Source of the DNA: Clostridia bacterium
GTDB lineage: Bacteria; Bacillota; Clostridia; Oscillospirales; CAG-272
DNA: 40,083 nt
Assembly: GCA_017467085.1 (NCBI GenBank)
Contig: JAFTSW010000060.1
Coordinates: 1-40,083, forward strand
Direction of reading: 5' to 3'
Made by a program: the position numbers and the translations under genes
Shown here: in pieces, positions 32,401 through 40,083 of the stretch
Position numbering within the stretch: position 1 is the stretch's first letter
Layout: every line of letters begins with the position of its first letter
The notes under the pieces: model-generated
The model's database searches: none
What the model was told of the DNA's origin: nothing
The model's input: only the letters and a program-made list of their open reading frames with translations

Positions 32401-32425
32401 AAAAAAATGCCCCGGTTGCCCGAGG
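32401..32425 (-). terminator. Riboswitch-controlled terminator
   Basis: Minus-strand CCTCGG-GCAA-CCGGGG (32425-32410) with one U-G pair, then CA and seven T. Confidence 0.75.
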
Positions 32426-32432
32426 AAGAAGC

Positions 32433-32519
32433 ATCTCATCTCTCGGAATTGGCACCTTGTTTTTTCAAATAGGTTGCCGGGCTTCACAGGGCCAGTCCCT
32501 CTGCCACTCTTGATAAGAT
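32433..32519 (-). ncRNA. SAM-I (S-box) riboswitch aptamer
   Basis: Minus-strand RNA: P1 ATCTTATC (32519-32512) pairs with GATGAGAT (32440-32433). Between them are the invariant S-box blocks AGAG...GGCAGAGGGACTGGCCC, TGAAGCCCGGCAACC and AAGGTGCCAATTCC. Binding SAM stabilises P1 and frees the terminator arm at 32401-32425. Located 54 bases before metK. Confidence 0.96.
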
Positions 32520-32565
32520 TTTTTATTGAAAAGGCAGCTTTTGCCTTTTTTATATTGATATATAC

Positions 32566-32594
32566 AGTATAACAAATAAAGCGAAAAAAAGCAA
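32566..32594 (-). promoter_or_regulatory. Promoter of metK-recD2
   Basis: Minus-strand TTGCTT (32589-32594), 17-bp spacer, TATACT (32566-32571); places the start shortly before the riboswitch. Confidence 0.68.
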
Positions 32595-32634
32595 TAGAAA
32601 TTTTTGAAAAGAAGGGATTTTTTTCGCAAACCTC

Positions 32635-32663
32635 TTGTTTTCGGCAGGCGGCTATGGTAAAAT
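32635..32663 (+). promoter_or_regulatory. Promoter of cca
   Basis: TTGTTT (32635-32640), 17-bp spacer, TAAAAT (32658-32663). Confidence 0.6.
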
Positions 32664-32695
32664 ACCCTTGAAAAACCGAGAAAGGAGGCGGCAAG

Positions 32696-34537
32696 ATGCG
32701 CCTGACTCTTCCCTCTTACGTGGCAAATGCCATTGAAAAATTAAACGCACGGGGCTTTGAGGCTTACGCCGTTGGCGGCTGCACCAGGGACCTTTTGCGC
32801 GGCGAGGCGCCAAACGACTACGATATTGCCACCTCTGCCCTTCCCGAGGAAATTCTCTCCGTTTTTGAGGGAGAGCGCACCATTCCCACGGGACTTGCCC
32901 ACGGCACCGTTACCCTTCTTTCGGAGGGCGGTCCCTTGGAAATTACCACCTACCGCATAGACGGCGGCTACACCGACGGCAGACACCCCGATGCCGTTGC
33001 CTTCTCCTCCTCCTTCCGCGAGGACGCCAAGCGCCGCGACTTTACCGTCAACGCTATGGCCATTCATCCCGACGGTACCCTTCTTGACTATTTCGGGGGG
33101 CAAGAGGATTTGGAAAGGAAAATCATTCGGGCGGTGGGCGACCCCGCTTTGCGCTTTGAGGAGGACGCTTTGCGTATTTTACGGGCGATGCGCTTTGCCT
33201 CGGTTCTGGATTTCGAGATTGAAGAAAAGACCGCAGAAGCGATGCACGCCGAACAGGAGCGCTTGCGTCTTGTCAGCGCCGAAAGAATCCGCGAGGAATT
33301 AGCCAAGGCGCTTTGCGGCAAGGGCGTTTTGCGGATATTTACCGCCTTTTCCGACATTGTGGGCTTTATTCTGCCCGAGCTTGTGCCTTCTATGGGCTTT
33401 GACCAAAAAAGCCGCTACCATTTGTTTGACGTATACACCCATACTTTACACGCCGTTGCGGCGGTAAAGCCCGAAAGAGTCTTGCGGCTGACGATGCTTT
33501 TACACGACGTCGGCAAGCCCTTCGTTTTCTCCCTGGATGAAAAGGGGGAGGGGCATTTTTACGGGCACGGCGACAAGAGCGTAGAGATGGCGGCAGAGGT
33601 TCTGCGACGGCTTCGCTTTGATAACGCAACCGCCGACACCGTTTTGCGGCTGATTCGCTATCACGATTTGCCGCTTGAGAATTTCTTCACCCATCTTTCC
33701 CGTCTGCGCGGACGGCACGGCGACCCGTTTTTGTTACAGCTTTTGGAGGTAAAAAGAGCGGACAATCTGGCGCAAAATCCCGCATTTGCCACAAGGCAGG
33801 AGAGGCTTGCCGAGGCAGAGGCGCTTCTGCGCGCGGAAATGGAAAAGGAGCCGCCCTTTACCGTGGCCTCCTTAGCTGTCAACGGCAAGGATTTGCTTGC
33901 CTTAGGGCTTCCGCCCTCGCCGCAAATCGGCAGTATTCTTTCTCATTTGACCGAGGCGGTCTTGGACGGTCGGGTGCAAAACGAAAAGGAAGCCCTGCTT
34001 GCTTATTTCAAGGAAAATAACGCCTTGTTTTCCACCCCCTTGGAGATTGAGCGCAAGCTCTTGATTGCCTACCCCGACACGGCGCTTTTAGAGGCGCAAA
34101 AGGGGGTACGGATTTTTGATATTGAGCAGACCTATCTCTACAACGAGGACGAGGCGCTGACCGAGCGCGTCCGACTGCGCCGCGAGGGCGCGTCCGTTGC
34201 CTATTTTCATACCGTCAAGCGGCGGCTCTCCGCCTTGACCGCCGAAGAGCAGGAGGCGCAAATCACCAAGGAGGAATTTGAGGCGCTGCTGTCCCGACGG
34301 GACAAAACGAGAGCAACGGTGCAAAAGCGGCGCTACGCTCTTCCCTACGGCGCTCACACCCTGGAAATTGACCTCTACCCACAATGGAAGCGGCAAGCCG
34401 TTTTAGAGGTGGAGCTTGCCTCCGAAAAGGAGCGCTTCTCCCTGCCCCCTTACCTTTCCGTTTTACGGGACGTCACGGCGGACAAGCGCTACAAAAACGT
34501 TTCCCTTTCCAGAGAATTTCCCGATGAGGAAGAATAA
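32696..34537 (+). CDS. cca: CCA tRNA nucleotidyltransferase fused to a CYTH domain, 613 aa
   Basis: Residues 1-430 are a class II CCA-adding enzyme: head [23 protein letters not shown] (24-46) with catalytic Asp41 and Asp43, [10 protein letters not shown] (113-122), [13 protein letters not shown] and an HD-domain segment with LLHDVGKP (His270-Asp271). Residues 448-610 are a CYTH (CyaB/thiamine triphosphatase) domain opening with EIERK (450-454), the ExExK metal and triphosphate signature, then [23 protein letters not shown] and [10 protein letters not shown], and a [11 protein letters not shown] strand. Both halves keep their catalytic residues. AAAGGAGG is seven bases from ATG 32696. The tRNA-Leu here already encodes CCA, so tRNA end repair is the likely job; the CYTH role is open. 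Confidence 0.93.
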   Translation: MRLTLPSYVANAIEKLNARGFEAYAVGGCTRDLLRGEAPNDYDIATSALPEEILSVFEGERTIPTGLAHGTVTLLSEGGPLEITTYRIDGGYTDGRHPDAVAFSSSFREDAKRRDFTVNAMAIHPDGTLLDYFGGQEDLERKIIRAVGDPALRFEEDALRILRAMRFASVLDFEIEEKTAEAMHAEQERLRLVSAERIREELAKALCGKGVLRIFTAFSDIVGFILPELVPSMGFDQKSRYHLFDVYTHTLHAVAAVKPERVLRLTMLLHDVGKPFVFSLDEKGEGHFYGHGDKSVEMAAEVLRRLRFDNATADTVLRLIRYHDLPLENFFTHLSRLRGRHGDPFLLQLLEVKRADNLAQNPAFATRQERLAEAEALLRAEMEKEPPFTVASLAVNGKDLLALGLPPSPQIGSILSHLTEAVLDGRVQNEKEALLAYFKENNALFSTPLEIERKLLIAYPDTALLEAQKGVRIFDIEQTYLYNEDEALTERVRLRREGASVAYFHTVKRRLSALTAEEQEAQITKEEFEALLSRRDKTRATVQKRRYALPYGAHTLEIDLYPQWKRQAVLEVELASEKERFSLPPYLSVLRDVTADKRYKNVSLSREFPDEEE

Positions 34538-34542
34538 AAAGC

Positions 34543-34582
34543 AAAATCGGCTCACCTGCCGGGCAGGTGAGCCGATTTTTAT
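34543..34582. terminator. Bidirectional terminator
   Basis: A 17-bp stem, 34543-34559 with 34563-34579, CGG loop, A-run before and T-run after; separates cca and uraA. Confidence 0.92.
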
Positions 34583-34603
34583 ATGGGATAGAAAGCAGAA
34601 GGA

Positions 34604-36019
34604 TTATTCCTCGTCCTTCTTTTCGTTGTATACGTCACCGAACATGGTGGCTTCCTTTTCCTTATCCCCCTCAACGGCAACCGTCTTGGTTACCTCTGCG
34701 GCAGAGGGCTTCAGAATAACATTCAGAAGAATGCCGATGATAAGAGCGCAAGCAACGGAAGAAATCGTGATACCTGCAAACTTCAAGGTCAAGCCGCCGA
34801 TACCCGTAACCAGAATACCTGCTACGATGAAGAGGTTCTTGGAGTTGTCAAGGTCAACGTTCTTGAACATACGCAAGCCGGAAACGGCGATGAAGCCGTA
34901 AAGCGCGATGCTGATACCGCCGACAACGCATCCGGGAATGGTCTGGATGAACAGCATTACGGGATAAATGAAGGCAAGAACGATGCACATAATAGCGGTG
35001 GTGAAGATGGTGTGCACGGAGGCGTTACCCGTGATAGCCACGCAGCCAACGGACTCGCCGTAGGTGGTGTTGGGGCAGCCGCCGACAATAGAGCCTGCGA
35101 TAGAGCCGACACCGTCACCAAGCAGAGTCTTGTCAAGACCGGGATCCTTCAAAAGATCCTTCTCGATGATGGAGGAGATGTTCTTGTGGTCTGCTACGTG
35201 CTCGGCAAACACAACCAGAGCAACGGGAGCAAAGGCAAGAAGAATTTCTACAATACCCTTACCGTCAACCTTCACGCCGCCGTTAAAGATTTCCTTGAAG
35301 GCACCAACGATGGTGATGTCAGGCAGCCAGTTAGAGAAATCGGAAACGCTCTTGAAGGCTTCAAAGTTGATGATGTTGCAGTACTCGGAGCCGAAAACGT
35401 TGTAGCCGAGAAGGGTAATGATAAGAGCGGCAACGTAGCCCGCGCCAACACCGATAACGAAGGGGATGAGCTTCATGCCCTTGGTTCCCTTCACCGAAAC
35501 GATAACGGTGGTGAAGAAGGTGATAAGCGCAACCAGAATGTGCAGAAGATTGTAGTTGGCGGCACTAACGGCGGTATTGCAGACGTTGTTGATAGCGGAG
35601 CCGGACAGAGAAAGTCCGATGAGCGCTACCGTAGGACCGATGATAACGGGGGGCATCAGCTTGGTAATCCAATCGCTGCCAACAAACTTAATGATGAGGG
35701 CAATAACGACGTACACAAGGCCCGCGAAGATAGCGCCGAGAATAACACCGCAATAGCCGTACAGAACGCCCGTGCACAAGGGGGTAATGAAGGCAAAGGA
35801 GCTTCCAAGGAATACAGGGCTCTTAAAGCGGGTAAAGAGCAGGTACACGATAGTACCAACGCCTGCGCCCATCAGCGCGGCTGCCTGGCTGAGGTAGGGA
35901 GAGCCTACCAGAACAGGAACCAACACCGTTGCCGCAATAATGGCAAGCAGCTGCTGGAACGCATAAATGAGATTTTTGCCGAAAGACGGTTTTTCGTTTA
36001 CATTGTAAACAAGCTTCAT
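34604..36019 (-). CDS. uraA: Uracil permease, NCS2 family, 471 aa
   Basis: Proton-coupled nucleobase importer. About 14 membrane segments; the start KLVYNVNEKPSFGKNLIYAFQQLLAI is typical of UraA. Conserved substrate and proton residues appear in AFAPVALVVFAEHVADH (Glu and His of the UraA site, about 258-274) and in NTTYGESVGCVAITGNAS (about 313-330). Start ATG 36019 after GGAGGAG; in-frame extension upstream belongs to the leader. Hydrophilic tail of about 40 residues. It is expressed from a promoter 150 bases upstream through a leader with an intrinsic terminator, so it is attenuated. Uracil is the best guess for substrate; xanthine is less likely. Confidence 0.93.
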   Translation of the reverse strand: MKLVYNVNEKPSFGKNLIYAFQQLLAIIAATVLVPVLVGSPYLSQAAALMGAGVGTIVYLLFTRFKSPVFLGSSFAFITPLCTGVLYGYCGVILGAIFAGLVYVVIALIIKFVGSDWITKLMPPVIIGPTVALIGLSLSGSAINNVCNTAVSAANYNLLHILVALITFFTTVIVSVKGTKGMKLIPFVIGVGAGYVAALIITLLGYNVFGSEYCNIINFEAFKSVSDFSNWLPDITIVGAFKEIFNGGVKVDGKGIVEILLAFAPVALVVFAEHVADHKNISSIIEKDLLKDPGLDKTLLGDGVGSIAGSIVGGCPNTTYGESVGCVAITGNASVHTIFTTAIMCIVLAFIYPVMLFIQTIPGCVVGGISIALYGFIAVSGLRMFKNVDLDNSKNLFIVAGILVTGIGGLTLKFAGITISSVACALIIGILLNVILKPSAAEVTKTVAVEGDKEKEATMFGDVYNEKKDEE

Positions 36020-36069
36020 AATGTCTCCTCCAAAATTTGTTTTTGAATACCCCTTCTCTTTTCCGCAAT

Positions 36070-36161
36070 AAAAAAGCCTTTGTAGCAAAGGCATACGGTT
36101 TCCCCCCATAAGCCAACCAGGCAAAGTCTGTTTTATCGGCGTGAAAGAAAAAGATTATTTC
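36070..36161 (-). promoter_or_regulatory. uraA leader with attenuator and overlapping antiterminator
   Basis: Terminator: GCCTTTG-CTA-CAAAGGC (36092-36076), then six T. A competing hairpin, GGCTTATGG...CCGTATGCC (36114-36106 with 36098-36090), shares GCC with the terminator's first arm, so the two cannot both form fully. No PyrR-type loop or purine aptamer is recognisable. The sensed signal is unknown. Confidence 0.65.
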
Positions 36162-36167
36162 CCCAAG

Positions 36168-36196
36168 AGTATACCACACTCCTTTTCATTTGTAAA
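36168..36196 (-). promoter_or_regulatory. Promoter of uraA
   Basis: Minus-strand TTTACA (36191-36196), 17-bp spacer, TATACT (36168-36173). Confidence 0.72.
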
Positions 36197-36301
36197 GAGT
36201 TTTTTTGAATAAAAATCCCGAAGAAAATCATAAAAATGAAAAAGCGGCTTGGTATCCTTGTTTTTTTAATCAATATATTTTCAGCTTTTTCTCTTCCCTT
36301 C

Positions 36302-36330
36302 TTGACAAAAACACTTTTCAATGGTACAAT
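36302..36330 (+). promoter_or_regulatory. Promoter of cysS
   Basis: TTGACA (36302-36307), 17-bp spacer, TACAAT (36325-36330). The leader to the start codon is about 35 bases, too short for a T-box. Confidence 0.85.
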
Positions 36331-36371
36331 GCTACTTGGAATATATTGAGGTTAACCGAAAGGAATACGGT

Positions 36372-37790
36372 ATGATTCAGCTTTACAACACCCTCTCCTT
36401 CAAAAAGGAGCCCTTCGTTCCCATTGAGCCCGGCAAGGTGAAAATGTACGCCTGCGGTCCTACGGTTTATAATTTTTTCCACGTAGGCAACGCGCGCTGC
36501 TTCACCGTGTTTGATATGCTCCGTCGGTATCTGGAATACCGTGGGTACGAGGTGACCTTCGTACAGAACTTTACGGACATTGACGACAAGGTCATTCGCC
36601 GCGCCAACGAGGAGGGCATCACTTATAGCGAGATTGCCGCCCGTTACATCGCGGAATATTACACCGATGCCCAGGGGCTGGGCGTGCGCCCTGCTACCGT
36701 GCATCCTCTTGCCACGGACAACATTGATATGATTATTGAAATCGTTTCCACCCTGGTGAAGAAGGGCTACGCCTACCAGTCGGGAAGCGACGTATACTTC
36801 CGCACGAGAAAATTCAAGAGCTACGGCAAGCTGTCCGGCATTGCCGTGGAGGACCTGGAATCGGGCGCCAGAATTGACGTATCCGAGCAGAAGGAGGACC
36901 CCTTGGATTTTGCTCTCTGGAAGGGCGCAAAGCCCGGTGAGCCCAGCTGGCCCTCTCCCTGGGGCGACGGCAGACCCGGCTGGCACATTGAATGCTCCGC
37001 TATGGTAAAGCGCTATTTAGGCGAAACCATCGACATTCACTGCGGCGGTCAGGATTTGATTTTCCCGCACCACGAAAACGAGATTGCCCAATCCGAGTGC
37101 TGCACGGGACACGCCTTTGCGAATTTCTGGATGCACAACGGCTACATCAACGTTGACAACCAGAAGATGTCCAAGTCCCTGAACAACTTCTTCACCGTCC
37201 GTGAGATTGCGGAAAAGTACGGCTATATGCCTATCCGCCATTTCCTGCTTTCCTCTCACTACCGTAGCCCCATCAACTTCTCCAAGGATATCATCGAGCA
37301 GTCTGCTGCCGCCTTGGAGCGCATCTTCAACTGCGCGGACGCCTTGGACTTCTATCTGGCGCACGCCGATGGCAACGAAACAGCCGAGAACGATGCGGCG
37401 CAAATTGCCGAGTTTGAGGCTTGCAGAACGGCTATGATTGAGGCAATGGACGACGACCTGAATACGGGCAACGGTATTGCCTGCATTTACGACCTCATCC
37501 GCAAGCTGAACCAGGCGATGAACGGCAAGGAAAAGGCTTCTGCCACCGCCATTCGCCGCGGCAAGGAAATCTTCACCGATATGACCAAGCTCTTCGGCTT
37601 CGTCCGTGAAAAGAAGGAGGATGACGGCTTGGTTGCGGAGATTGAGGCAGCCATTGCCAAGCGCGCCGAGGCAAAGAAGGCAAAGAATTACGCCGAAGCA
37701 GACAAAATCCGCGCTGAGCTTGCTTCTCGCGGCATTATTCTGGAGGACACCCCCCAGGGCACCAAGTACAAGATTACCGAGCAAAAATAA
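36372..37790 (+). CDS. cysS: Cysteinyl-tRNA synthetase, 472 aa
   Basis: Class I synthetase charging tRNA-Cys. Start ATG 36372 (MIQLYNTL) seven bases after AAAGGA; an upstream ATG at 36321 overlaps the promoter. The HIGH-type motif HVGN is at 37-40, preceded by the zinc ligand Cys in [12 protein letters not shown]; the other ligands lie in WHIECSAM and [18 protein letters not shown] is at 265-269 in [10 protein letters not shown]. The C-terminal 80 residues are the DALR anticodon region and a basic Ala/Lys-rich helix. Full-length. Ends in a strong shared terminator. Confidence 0.97.
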   Translation: MIQLYNTLSFKKEPFVPIEPGKVKMYACGPTVYNFFHVGNARCFTVFDMLRRYLEYRGYEVTFVQNFTDIDDKVIRRANEEGITYSEIAARYIAEYYTDAQGLGVRPATVHPLATDNIDMIIEIVSTLVKKGYAYQSGSDVYFRTRKFKSYGKLSGIAVEDLESGARIDVSEQKEDPLDFALWKGAKPGEPSWPSPWGDGRPGWHIECSAMVKRYLGETIDIHCGGQDLIFPHHENEIAQSECCTGHAFANFWMHNGYINVDNQKMSKSLNNFFTVREIAEKYGYMPIRHFLLSSHYRSPINFSKDIIEQSAAALERIFNCADALDFYLAHADGNETAENDAAQIAEFEACRTAMIEAMDDDLNTGNGIACIYDLIRKLNQAMNGKEKASATAIRRGKEIFTDMTKLFGFVREKKEDDGLVAEIEAAIAKRAEAKKAKNYAEADKIRAELASRGIILEDTPQGTKYKITEQK

Positions 37791-37837
37791 AAAAATCCCT
37801 TGCGCCACGCTAATAGGTTGGCGCAAGGGATTTTTTG
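37791..37837. terminator. Bidirectional terminator
   Basis: AAAAATCCCTTGCGCCA (37791-37807) with its complement at 37819-37835, 11-base loop, T-run after; between cysS and the convergent NUDIX gene. Confidence 0.92.
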
Positions 37838-37839
37838 CT

Positions 37840-38367
37840 TTATTGGGGTAAAAGATACCCCTTGAGAACCTCATATTCCAGGGTATGAGGAACGAGGGCG
37901 TCCGTTTTCGCCATAGCGAAAAATTCTTCTAAGGAGAAGAATTTAGCGGCGGCGACCTCCTCCCTTTGCAGAACGCTTTGGGACAGGTCCACGTCCTGCC
38001 GCAGGATATAGATATCGGCAAGCTCGTTGTTATGGATGGTGCCGTAGGGCAATACCTCTCTATTGGTTAAAATGTAGGTCAGCTTATCCGTATCCACCGC
38101 AAGCCCCAGCTCCTCCTTACCCTCTCGCAAAAGGGCATTCAAGGAGGATTCGCCCGCACCCACGTGTCCTGCAAAGGAGCAATCCCAGGTGGAGGGATAG
38201 ACAGACTTTTCCTTGCTTCTGTACTGCAAAAGAATTTCATTTTTGCTATTGACCACCCAGACGTGCACAGAACGGTGCCAGCGCCCCTCTTTATGAGCGT
38301 CTGCCTTATCCACCGTGCCGATGATTTCGCCAAGGCTGTTATATTCATCCAAAAGCTCGTGTTCCAT
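37840..38367 (-). CDS. NUDIX hydrolase (YfcD/IPP isomerase-like subgroup), 175 aa
   Basis: Hydrolyses a nucleoside-diphosphate-linked substrate, or is an isoprenoid-type NUDIX enzyme. The NUDIX box GHVGAGESSLNALLREGKEELGL (about 68-90) is complete with the REGKEEL core. The opening EHELLDEYNSLGEIIGTVDKADAHKEGRWHRSVHVWVVN is typical of the YfcD group, which looks like IPP isomerase but lacks its second active-site set. Start ATG 38367 eight bases after AGGAG; longer in-frame readings cross the promoter. Monocistronic. Confidence 0.93.
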   Translation of the reverse strand: MEHELLDEYNSLGEIIGTVDKADAHKEGRWHRSVHVWVVNSKNEILLQYRSKEKSVYPSTWDCSFAGHVGAGESSLNALLREGKEELGLAVDTDKLTYILTNREVLPYGTIHNNELADIYILRQDVDLSQSVLQREEVAAAKFFSLEEFFAMAKTDALVPHTLEYEVLKGYLLPQ

Positions 38368-38398
38368 ATGCTTTTCTCCTATCCACTTGTTCGGTTTA

Positions 38399-38427
38399 AG
38401 TATAGCACAGGGGAAAAAATATTGCAA
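38399..38427 (-). promoter_or_regulatory. Promoter of the NUDIX gene
   Basis: Minus-strand TTGCAA (38422-38427), 17-bp spacer, TATACT (38399-38404). Confidence 0.75.
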
Positions 38428-38520
38428 CCGCCTTTTGTGATGCTTTTGCTTTTTTGATACGAATAGCAAGAAAAAAGGCATTTTTTTGTGATTTTCTTTC
38501 AAATATGACACGAATTGCAC

Positions 38521-38549
38521 TTGAATTTTTATAGGGAAGGTGTTATACT
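38521..38549 (+). promoter_or_regulatory. Promoter of uxuA and the SDR gene
   Basis: TTGAAT (38521-38526), 17-bp spacer, TATACT (38544-38549). I see no clear operator; ATGACACGAATTGC (38506-38519) lies just upstream. Confidence 0.72.
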
Positions 38550-38597
38550 GTACTATAGTCAGATATATAACCCATAAATGAAAGGATGATACAAAAG

Positions 38598-39689
38598 ATG
38601 CCTATGCAGATGACCTTCAGATGGTACGGCGAGGGAAACGATAAAATCAGCCTGCAGGATATCAAGCAGATTCCCGGTGTGACGGGTATTGTCTGGGCGC
38701 TTCACGATAAGATGCCCGGTGAGGTCTGGACGGTTGAGGAGATTGCCAAGGTTAAGGAGCAGCTGGATAAATACGGCTTCCATATGGACGTGGTTGAGTC
38801 TGTCAACGTGCACGACGATATCAAGATTGGCTTGCCCACCCGTGACGGCTACATTGAGAATTACAAAACAACCATTCGCAATCTGGCGAAATTCGGCGTA
38901 AAGGTCATTTGCTACAACTTTATGCCCATTTTTGACTGGACGCGCTCGGACCTGTTCCATCCCGTGGGGGACGGCTCTACCGCCCTGTACTACCAGAAGG
39001 ATATGATTCAGGACGATTACAACGCGATGGCGGCGTACATTCTGGGCTTTACGGAAAAATTCACTCTGTCCTTCCCCGGCTGGGAGCCCGAGAGAATGGC
39101 AAAGCTTGACGAGCTGTTCCGCCTGTATAAGGACGTTGACCACGAGAAACTTTGGGCAAACCTCAGGTATTTCTTAGAGGCGATTATGCCTACCTGCGAG
39201 GAAACGGGCATCAAGATGGCCATTCATATGGATGACCCGCCGTGGGACATTTTCGGGCTTCCCCGTCTTTTGGTGGACGAGCCCAGCATTGATAAGTTCC
39301 TGCGTATGGTGGACCATCCCTGCAACTGTCTGACCCTTTGCTCGGGAAGTCTGAACGCCAATCCCGACACCAACGTGGCGGACATTGTGAGAAAGCATTG
39401 CGACCGCATCGCCTTTGCCCATATCCGCAACGTAAAGCATTTTGAAAACGGCGACTTCTCCGAGGCAAGCCACCGCGACTGTGACGGCGACACGGGCATT
39501 TTGGAGATTCTGCGCGCCTACCACGACTCCGGCTACGAGGGCTACATTCGTCCCGACCACGGTAGACACTTGTGGGGCGAGGGTCCCGGCACCGTCCGCC
39601 CCGGATACGGTCTTTATGACCGCGCGCTTGGCATTATGTATATGCTGGGTGTTTGGGATATGCTGGACAGATTAAAGGAAAACCAATAA
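38598..39689 (+). CDS. uxuA: Mannonate dehydratase, 363 aa
   Basis: Dehydrates D-mannonate to 2-keto-3-deoxygluconate in glucuronate breakdown. The start MTFRWYGEGNDKISLQDIKQIPGV is the UxuA hallmark, and the metal-binding region is clear: CYNFMPIFDWTRSDL (about 110-124), MAIHMDDPPWDIFGLPR (about 206-222), LCSGSLNANPDTN, FAHIRNVKH and RPDHGRHLWGE. I start at ATG 38598, 11 bases after AAAGGA; ATG 38586 overlaps the ribosome site and ATG 38604 is also possible. The next gene is a dehydrogenase, the normal uxuA partner. Confidence 0.96.
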   Translation: MPMQMTFRWYGEGNDKISLQDIKQIPGVTGIVWALHDKMPGEVWTVEEIAKVKEQLDKYGFHMDVVESVNVHDDIKIGLPTRDGYIENYKTTIRNLAKFGVKVICYNFMPIFDWTRSDLFHPVGDGSTALYYQKDMIQDDYNAMAAYILGFTEKFTLSFPGWEPERMAKLDELFRLYKDVDHEKLWANLRYFLEAIMPTCEETGIKMAIHMDDPPWDIFGLPRLLVDEPSIDKFLRMVDHPCNCLTLCSGSLNANPDTNVADIVRKHCDRIAFAHIRNVKHFENGDFSEASHRDCDGDTGILEILRAYHDSGYEGYIRPDHGRHLWGEGPGTVRPGYGLYDRALGIMYMLGVWDMLDRLKENQ

Positions 39690-39714
39690 AAATCAAACAT
39701 AGAGGTATAAAATA

Positions 39715-40083
39715 ATGATTAAGCTTCCCTTTCAAATTGATTTTAGCGGCAAGGTTGTGGTTGTGACGGGTGCCGGCGGCTTGATTTGCGGCGCCATGGC
39801 TCGCGCCTTTGCCCAAAGCGGCGCCAAGGTTGCTGCCTTGGATTTGAACGAGGATGCCGTAAAGGCACTGGCAGACGAGCTGAAAAGCGAGGGCTTTATC
39901 TGCGAGGGCTATAAGGCAAACGTGCTGGACACCGAGGCATTGGAGGCCGTTCATACGGCAGTTCTTGCGGACCTCGGTCCCTGCGACATTCTGGTAAACG
40001 GTGCCGGCGGCAACAACCCCAAGGCAACCACCGACAACGAGTATCAGCACGAGGCAAAGGAGGGGGGCAAGTCCTTCTTCGAT
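39715..40083 (+). CDS. Short-chain dehydrogenase, probable D-mannonate oxidoreductase (partial, 123 aa)
   Basis: Open to the window end. Residues 1-10 are a short lead, then the Rossmann fold: VVVVTGAGGLICGAMARAFA (14-33) with the TGxxxGxG-type nucleotide loop, AALDLNE (about 40-46) whose Asp at the end of beta-2 favours NAD, and LVNGAGG (about 92-98). The catalytic Ser-Tyr-Lys lies beyond the window. It follows uxuA by 25 bases with AGAGG before ATG 39715, so it most likely reduces fructuronate to mannonate as the SDR-type UxuB found in Firmicutes. Confidence 0.85.
   Translation, partial: MIKLPFQIDFSGKVVVVTGAGGLICGAMARAFAQSGAKVAALDLNEDAVKALADELKSEGFICEGYKANVLDTEALEAVHTAVLADLGPCDILVNGAGGNNPKATTDNEYQHEAKEGGKSFFD

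Noticed and set aside
32380-32694. Extended N-terminus of MetK
   Set aside because: That reading translates the SAM-I riboswitch and the promoter; ATG 32379 gives the normal 393-aa protein.
36093-36161. Purine, PreQ1, ZTP or THF riboswitch before uraA
   Set aside because: I looked for the conserved core sequences of each and did not find them. Only the terminator and its competitor are clear.
36331-36371. T-box leader for cysS
   Set aside because: The leader is only about 35 bases and lacks the T-box sequence.

Overview
The window looks like a chromosomal segment of a spore-forming, uncultured-type gut Clostridia (Firmicutes). This rests on an alpha/beta-type small acid-soluble spore protein, a YlmC/YmxH-type PRC-barrel protein, the YhaO/YhaN pair, RecD2, a SAM-I riboswitch in front of metK, strong AGGAGG-type ribosome binding sites, and sigma-A promoters that are almost all of the TTGNNN-17-TAnNNT form. 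No rRNA, CRISPR array or prophage is present. The species cannot be named from the sequence alone.

Layout. 1-190: left end and first 23 codons of an IS200/IS605-type transposase (minus). 207-366: tRNA-Leu(CAA) with its promoter and terminator. 523-1153: an unknown 165-aa protein followed by a 36-bp perfect palindrome and a terminator. 1228-4372: a surface module made of a small membrane protein with two CxxC pairs, a 742-aa lipoprotein whose C-terminal third is GGN-GGN repeats, and a divergent 67-aa Xre-type regulator, separated by a promoter region full of repeated TATGCTCT motifs. 4469-9938: a SASP gene, two 98%-identical 227-bp intergenic repeats bracketing a glycoside-hydrolase-like gene, and a GH3 beta-glucosidase. 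10061-17374: a beta-helix protein, a Na/phosphate symporter, a cyclophilin and the yhaO/yhaN-like nuclease/ATPase pair. 17390-20215: a YwlG-like protein, the rpsB-tsf operon and the PRC-barrel protein. 20373-28942: a membrane protein and a five- to six-gene minus-strand operon (mreB-like, 38-aa membrane microprotein, pncB, a giant AAA+/FtsH fusion, YbjN-like, SGNH esterase). 28966-34579: metK-recD2 behind a SAM-I riboswitch, and a CCA-adding enzyme fused to a CYTH domain. 34604-38427: uraA behind an attenuated leader, cysS and a NUDIX hydrolase. 38521-end: uxuA and a short-chain dehydrogenase cut by the window end (hexuronate catabolism).

Most genes are housekeeping, with a plant- or host-glycan theme (GH3, GH-like, SGNH esterase, beta-helix, uxuA plus SDR). 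The most unusual item is the soluble 1163-aa protein at 22718-26209. It joins a Clp-type AAA+ module, a receiver-like segment, a second FtsH-type AAA+ module and a complete M41 zinc-protease domain, has no membrane anchor, and sits in one operon with an MreB-like actin, a membrane microprotein and a YbjN-domain protein. Other items worth attention are the polyglycine-II-like lipoprotein with its regulator, the duplicated 227-bp repeat, the CCA-CYTH fusion and the uraA leader.
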